Positions 28,017-29,460 of a stretch of 29,460 bases of DNA are shown here, piece by piece. A program made the translations under genes and the position numbers. Position 1 is the first letter of the stretch, and each line of letters opens with the position of its first letter. This stretch comes from a virus. The DNA lies in the IMG/VR virus record IMGVR_UViG_3300010354_000411, positions 1-29,460 of that record; one strand, written 5' to 3'. The notes beneath the pieces are model-generated. The model was not told the DNA's origin, did no database searches, and saw nothing but the letters and a program-made list of their open reading frames with translations.

Positions 28017-28360
28017 TGCGGTGCAACAGCTGTGGCTCACTCACGCGCGTCATCAACACGGAACACCGTGACGACGGCACTCACAGATGGATTCGCTGCA
28101 CGTCCTGCAGAAGCCTGCTTCGCACTCTCGAGACCTACATAGGCCCTAAGAAGCCGGGACCTAGCCCCGGAACTCCCCGAAACGGAGTCACGGCAAAGGG
28201 CTCCCGAAACGCAGCTTCTGTACTCACTGAGAACGACGTCAACCGACTGCGCCAGTTGGCCGCCGATGGCGTCATGCAGAAAGAACTGGCCCGGAGCTAT
28301 GGCATCGCCCCGGCCACCGTTTCTCGCATCATTACCCGCAAAACTTGGACCCACATCTAA
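28016..28360 (+). CDS. Zinc-ribbon / HTH DNA-binding protein
   Basis: 114 residues. Residues 3-38 hold CNSCGSLTRVINTEHRDDGT and RWIRCTSCRSLLRTLE, a four-Cys zinc ribbon as at the start of NrdR. A basic, Pro/Gly-rich linker leads to an HTH: LTENDVNRLRQLAADGVMQK then ELARSYGIAPATVSRIITRK. A transcription regulator is likely. Its TAA shares a base with the dCTP deaminase ATG, so it may control nucleotide genes. Confidence 0.75.
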   Translation: MRCNSCGSLTRVINTEHRDDGTHRWIRCTSCRSLLRTLETYIGPKKPGPSPGTPRNGVTAKGSRNAASVLTENDVNRLRQLAADGVMQKELARSYGIAPATVSRIITRKTWTHI

Positions 28361-28941
28361 TGCTGAAGAACGACATCTGGATCCGCGTCCGCGCTGCTGG
28401 CGGCATGATCCAGCCCTTCGAGCCTGACCTCATCCGCCAGGTCGAGGACCGCAAGGTGTTGAGCTATGGCTGCAGCTCCTACGGCTACGACCTTCGCCTG
28501 TCGCCCCGCGAATTCCTGGTGTTCCGCCACGTCCCCGGCACGGTGATGGATCCCAAGGACTTCAATCCCGCCAACCTCGAGGCTGTCCCCCTGCACGAGG
28601 ACGAACGCGGCAGCTACCTCATCCTCCCCGGCCACAGCTACGGCCTGGGCGTCGCCCTGGAGTACCTCGCTATCCCCTCGAGCATCACCTGCCTGTTCAT
28701 CGGCAAGTCGACCTACGCCCGCATGGGCGTGATCGCCAACACAACCCCAGGTGAAGCTGGCTGGAAAGGTCACCTCACTCTGGACTTCAGCAACTCCTCC
28801 GGCGCCGACTGCCGCATCTACGCGAACGAAGGTATCGTGCAAGCGCTTTTCTTCGAGGGTGAGCCCTGTGCCGTCTCCTACGAGAACCGCGAAGGCAAGT
28901 ACCAAAACCAACCCGAGAGCGTCACCTTGGCGCGGGTTTAG
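28360..28941 (+). CDS. dcd: dCTP deaminase
   Basis: 193 residues. It converts dCTP to dUTP, feeding dUMP to ThyX. The pattern is GGMIQPFEPDLIRQVEDRKV, LSYGCSSYGYDLRLSPREF, FRHVPGTVMDPKDFNP, then LFIGKSTYARMGVIANTTPG, GWKGHLTLDFSNSSGADCRI and YANEGIVQALFF, and it looks very close to picocyanobacterial Dcd. The residue usually a catalytic Glu (E in 'LTLEFSN') is Asp142 here. The start is the ATG in the previous stop. The change could lower or shift activity; all else looks intact. Confidence 0.9.
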   Translation: MLKNDIWIRVRAAGGMIQPFEPDLIRQVEDRKVLSYGCSSYGYDLRLSPREFLVFRHVPGTVMDPKDFNPANLEAVPLHEDERGSYLILPGHSYGLGVALEYLAIPSSITCLFIGKSTYARMGVIANTTPGEAGWKGHLTLDFSNSSGADCRIYANEGIVQALFFEGEPCAVSYENREGKYQNQPESVTLARV

Positions 28942-28965
28942 ATCTACACACTACGAGGTTTGACA

Positions 28966-29169
28966 GTGGCTAAGTATCGCATCATTCGCAGGGCAGGGTA
29001 TGTAGAACCAACGAAAGCTGTTTATGACGTAGAAAGGCGTGAGCTGTGGTGGTGGGATAAGGTCGGGATTGCTTATCTAAGCATTGAATCCGCCAAGGCG
29101 CGAATACAGGAACTGCAAGAGGCAGATGCAAATCCAATCAAGCCAGCACTAGTGCATCAAGCACCATGA
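28966..29169 (+). CDS. Small hypothetical protein
   Basis: 67 residues from GTG (TTG at 28960 also in frame). VAKYRIIRRAGYVEPTKAVY, DVERRELWWWDKVGIAYLSI, ESAKARIQELQEA. A small beta-alpha protein of the type 'YRI....Y.V.......WW....Y.S.E.A...I', seen in many phages, function unknown. Its end overlaps the next ATG by four bases. Confidence 0.65.
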   Translation: MAKYRIIRRAGYVEPTKAVYDVERRELWWWDKVGIAYLSIESAKARIQELQEADANPIKPALVHQAP

Positions 29170-29460
29170 CTCAAGAACACACGATCACTCCGCCGCCTGA
29201 GCTGGTGGAGCAGTGGCTGGAGAACACCCGCTCGCAAGACTGCATCGGAGCTTATCCGGCGAACTACGAGCAGCTCATCTGCACCCAAGCCGCCCGCTGG
29301 GGCGCTGACCAGGAGCTGGAGGCGTGCTGTGAGTGGCTCCACAGCAGCCTGCCTGGTTACGACAAACACTACGCGGATTATCTCCGCGCCGCCCGCCGCC
29401 CCAAGCCGCCGAGCTTGAAGGAGCAGGCACTTGCTGAGCTGGAGCTGTTGAGAGGAGATG
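29166..29460 (+). CDS. Hypothetical phage protein, 3' end outside window
   Basis: 98 codons of a frame that runs off the window: TITPPPELVEQWLENTRSQD, then YEQLICTQAARWGADQELEA, CCEWLHSSLPGYDKHYADYL and a basic, helical continuation. The start 'ITPPPELV.QW.......' and 'A.QAA.WGADQELEACCEWL' is typical of small proteins in cyanophages and other phages. Function unknown. Confidence 0.7.
   Translation, partial: MTQEHTITPPPELVEQWLENTRSQDCIGAYPANYEQLICTQAARWGADQELEACCEWLHSSLPGYDKHYADYLRAARRPKPPSLKEQALAELELLRGD

Noticed and set aside
1-29460. CRISPR array
   Set aside because: No regular direct repeats with spacers were seen; the repeats present are 2-4 copies at irregular distances.

Overview
The window looks like about two thirds of a temperate phage genome that infects a picocyanobacterium (Synechococcus/Cyanobium type). 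The evidence is gene content: a cyanobacterial-style sigma factor, a cyanobacteria-specific AbrB-family regulator (cyAbrB), ThyX and dCTP deaminase proteins that resemble picocyanobacterial versions, a tail-fibre end common in marine and freshwater cyanophages, and an integrase next to the 3' half of a tRNA-Ser(UGA) gene. Phage genes lie on both sides of that tRNA fragment and no host genes are visible, so I read it as attP in a non-integrated phage genome rather than the edge of a prophage. The DNA is GC-rich with weak Shine-Dalgarno sequences and many GTG/TTG starts. Many genes overlap by 1-4 bases.

Layout. (1) 1-3.6 kb: end of the structural region (tail fibre, tail assembly chaperone-like protein, small basic protein), holin-like membrane proteins, and a two-domain endolysin on the minus strand. 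(2) 3.6-6.9 kb: integration and decision module, with attP, repeated arm-type sites, tyrosine integrase, an excisionase-like HTH protein, a KilA-N protein and cyAbrB. (3) 6.9-11.8 kb, minus strand: family A DNA polymerase and a large primase-helicase; a small plus-strand gene sits between them. (4) 12-18.9 kb, plus strand: DNA metabolism and control, with a possible ssDNA-binding protein, PD-(D/E)XK nuclease, deoxynucleotide kinase, ThyX, SPFH-tail-like membrane protein and sigma factor. (5) 18.9-20.7 kb: an HNH endonuclease followed by about 1.3 kb with no convincing protein gene. This stretch holds two copies of a promoter-like 13-mer, a palindromic operator, hairpins and a possible leader peptide. 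(6) 20.7-29.5 kb, plus strand: a dense run of small accessory genes, with a DUF7227-like protein, an exported RlpA-like protein, a DUF932 protein, a Csx16-like domain, tiny membrane proteins, a zinc-ribbon HTH protein and dCTP deaminase.

How it fits together. Integrase, attP and the excisionase-like protein would handle lysogeny. The cyAbrB, KilA-N and sigma proteins are the candidate switches; no classical CI-type repressor is visible. Polymerase, primase-helicase, nuclease, dNMP kinase, ThyX and dCTP deaminase form a replication and dTMP/dUMP supply set. The most notable points are a Csx16 (CRISPR-associated, proposed ring nuclease) domain joined in frame to DUF932, apparently through a one-base shift; the structured non-coding island; and a recurring hairpin plus CTCATCC leader in front of accessory genes. 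All family names come from reading motifs by eye; no database search was run.
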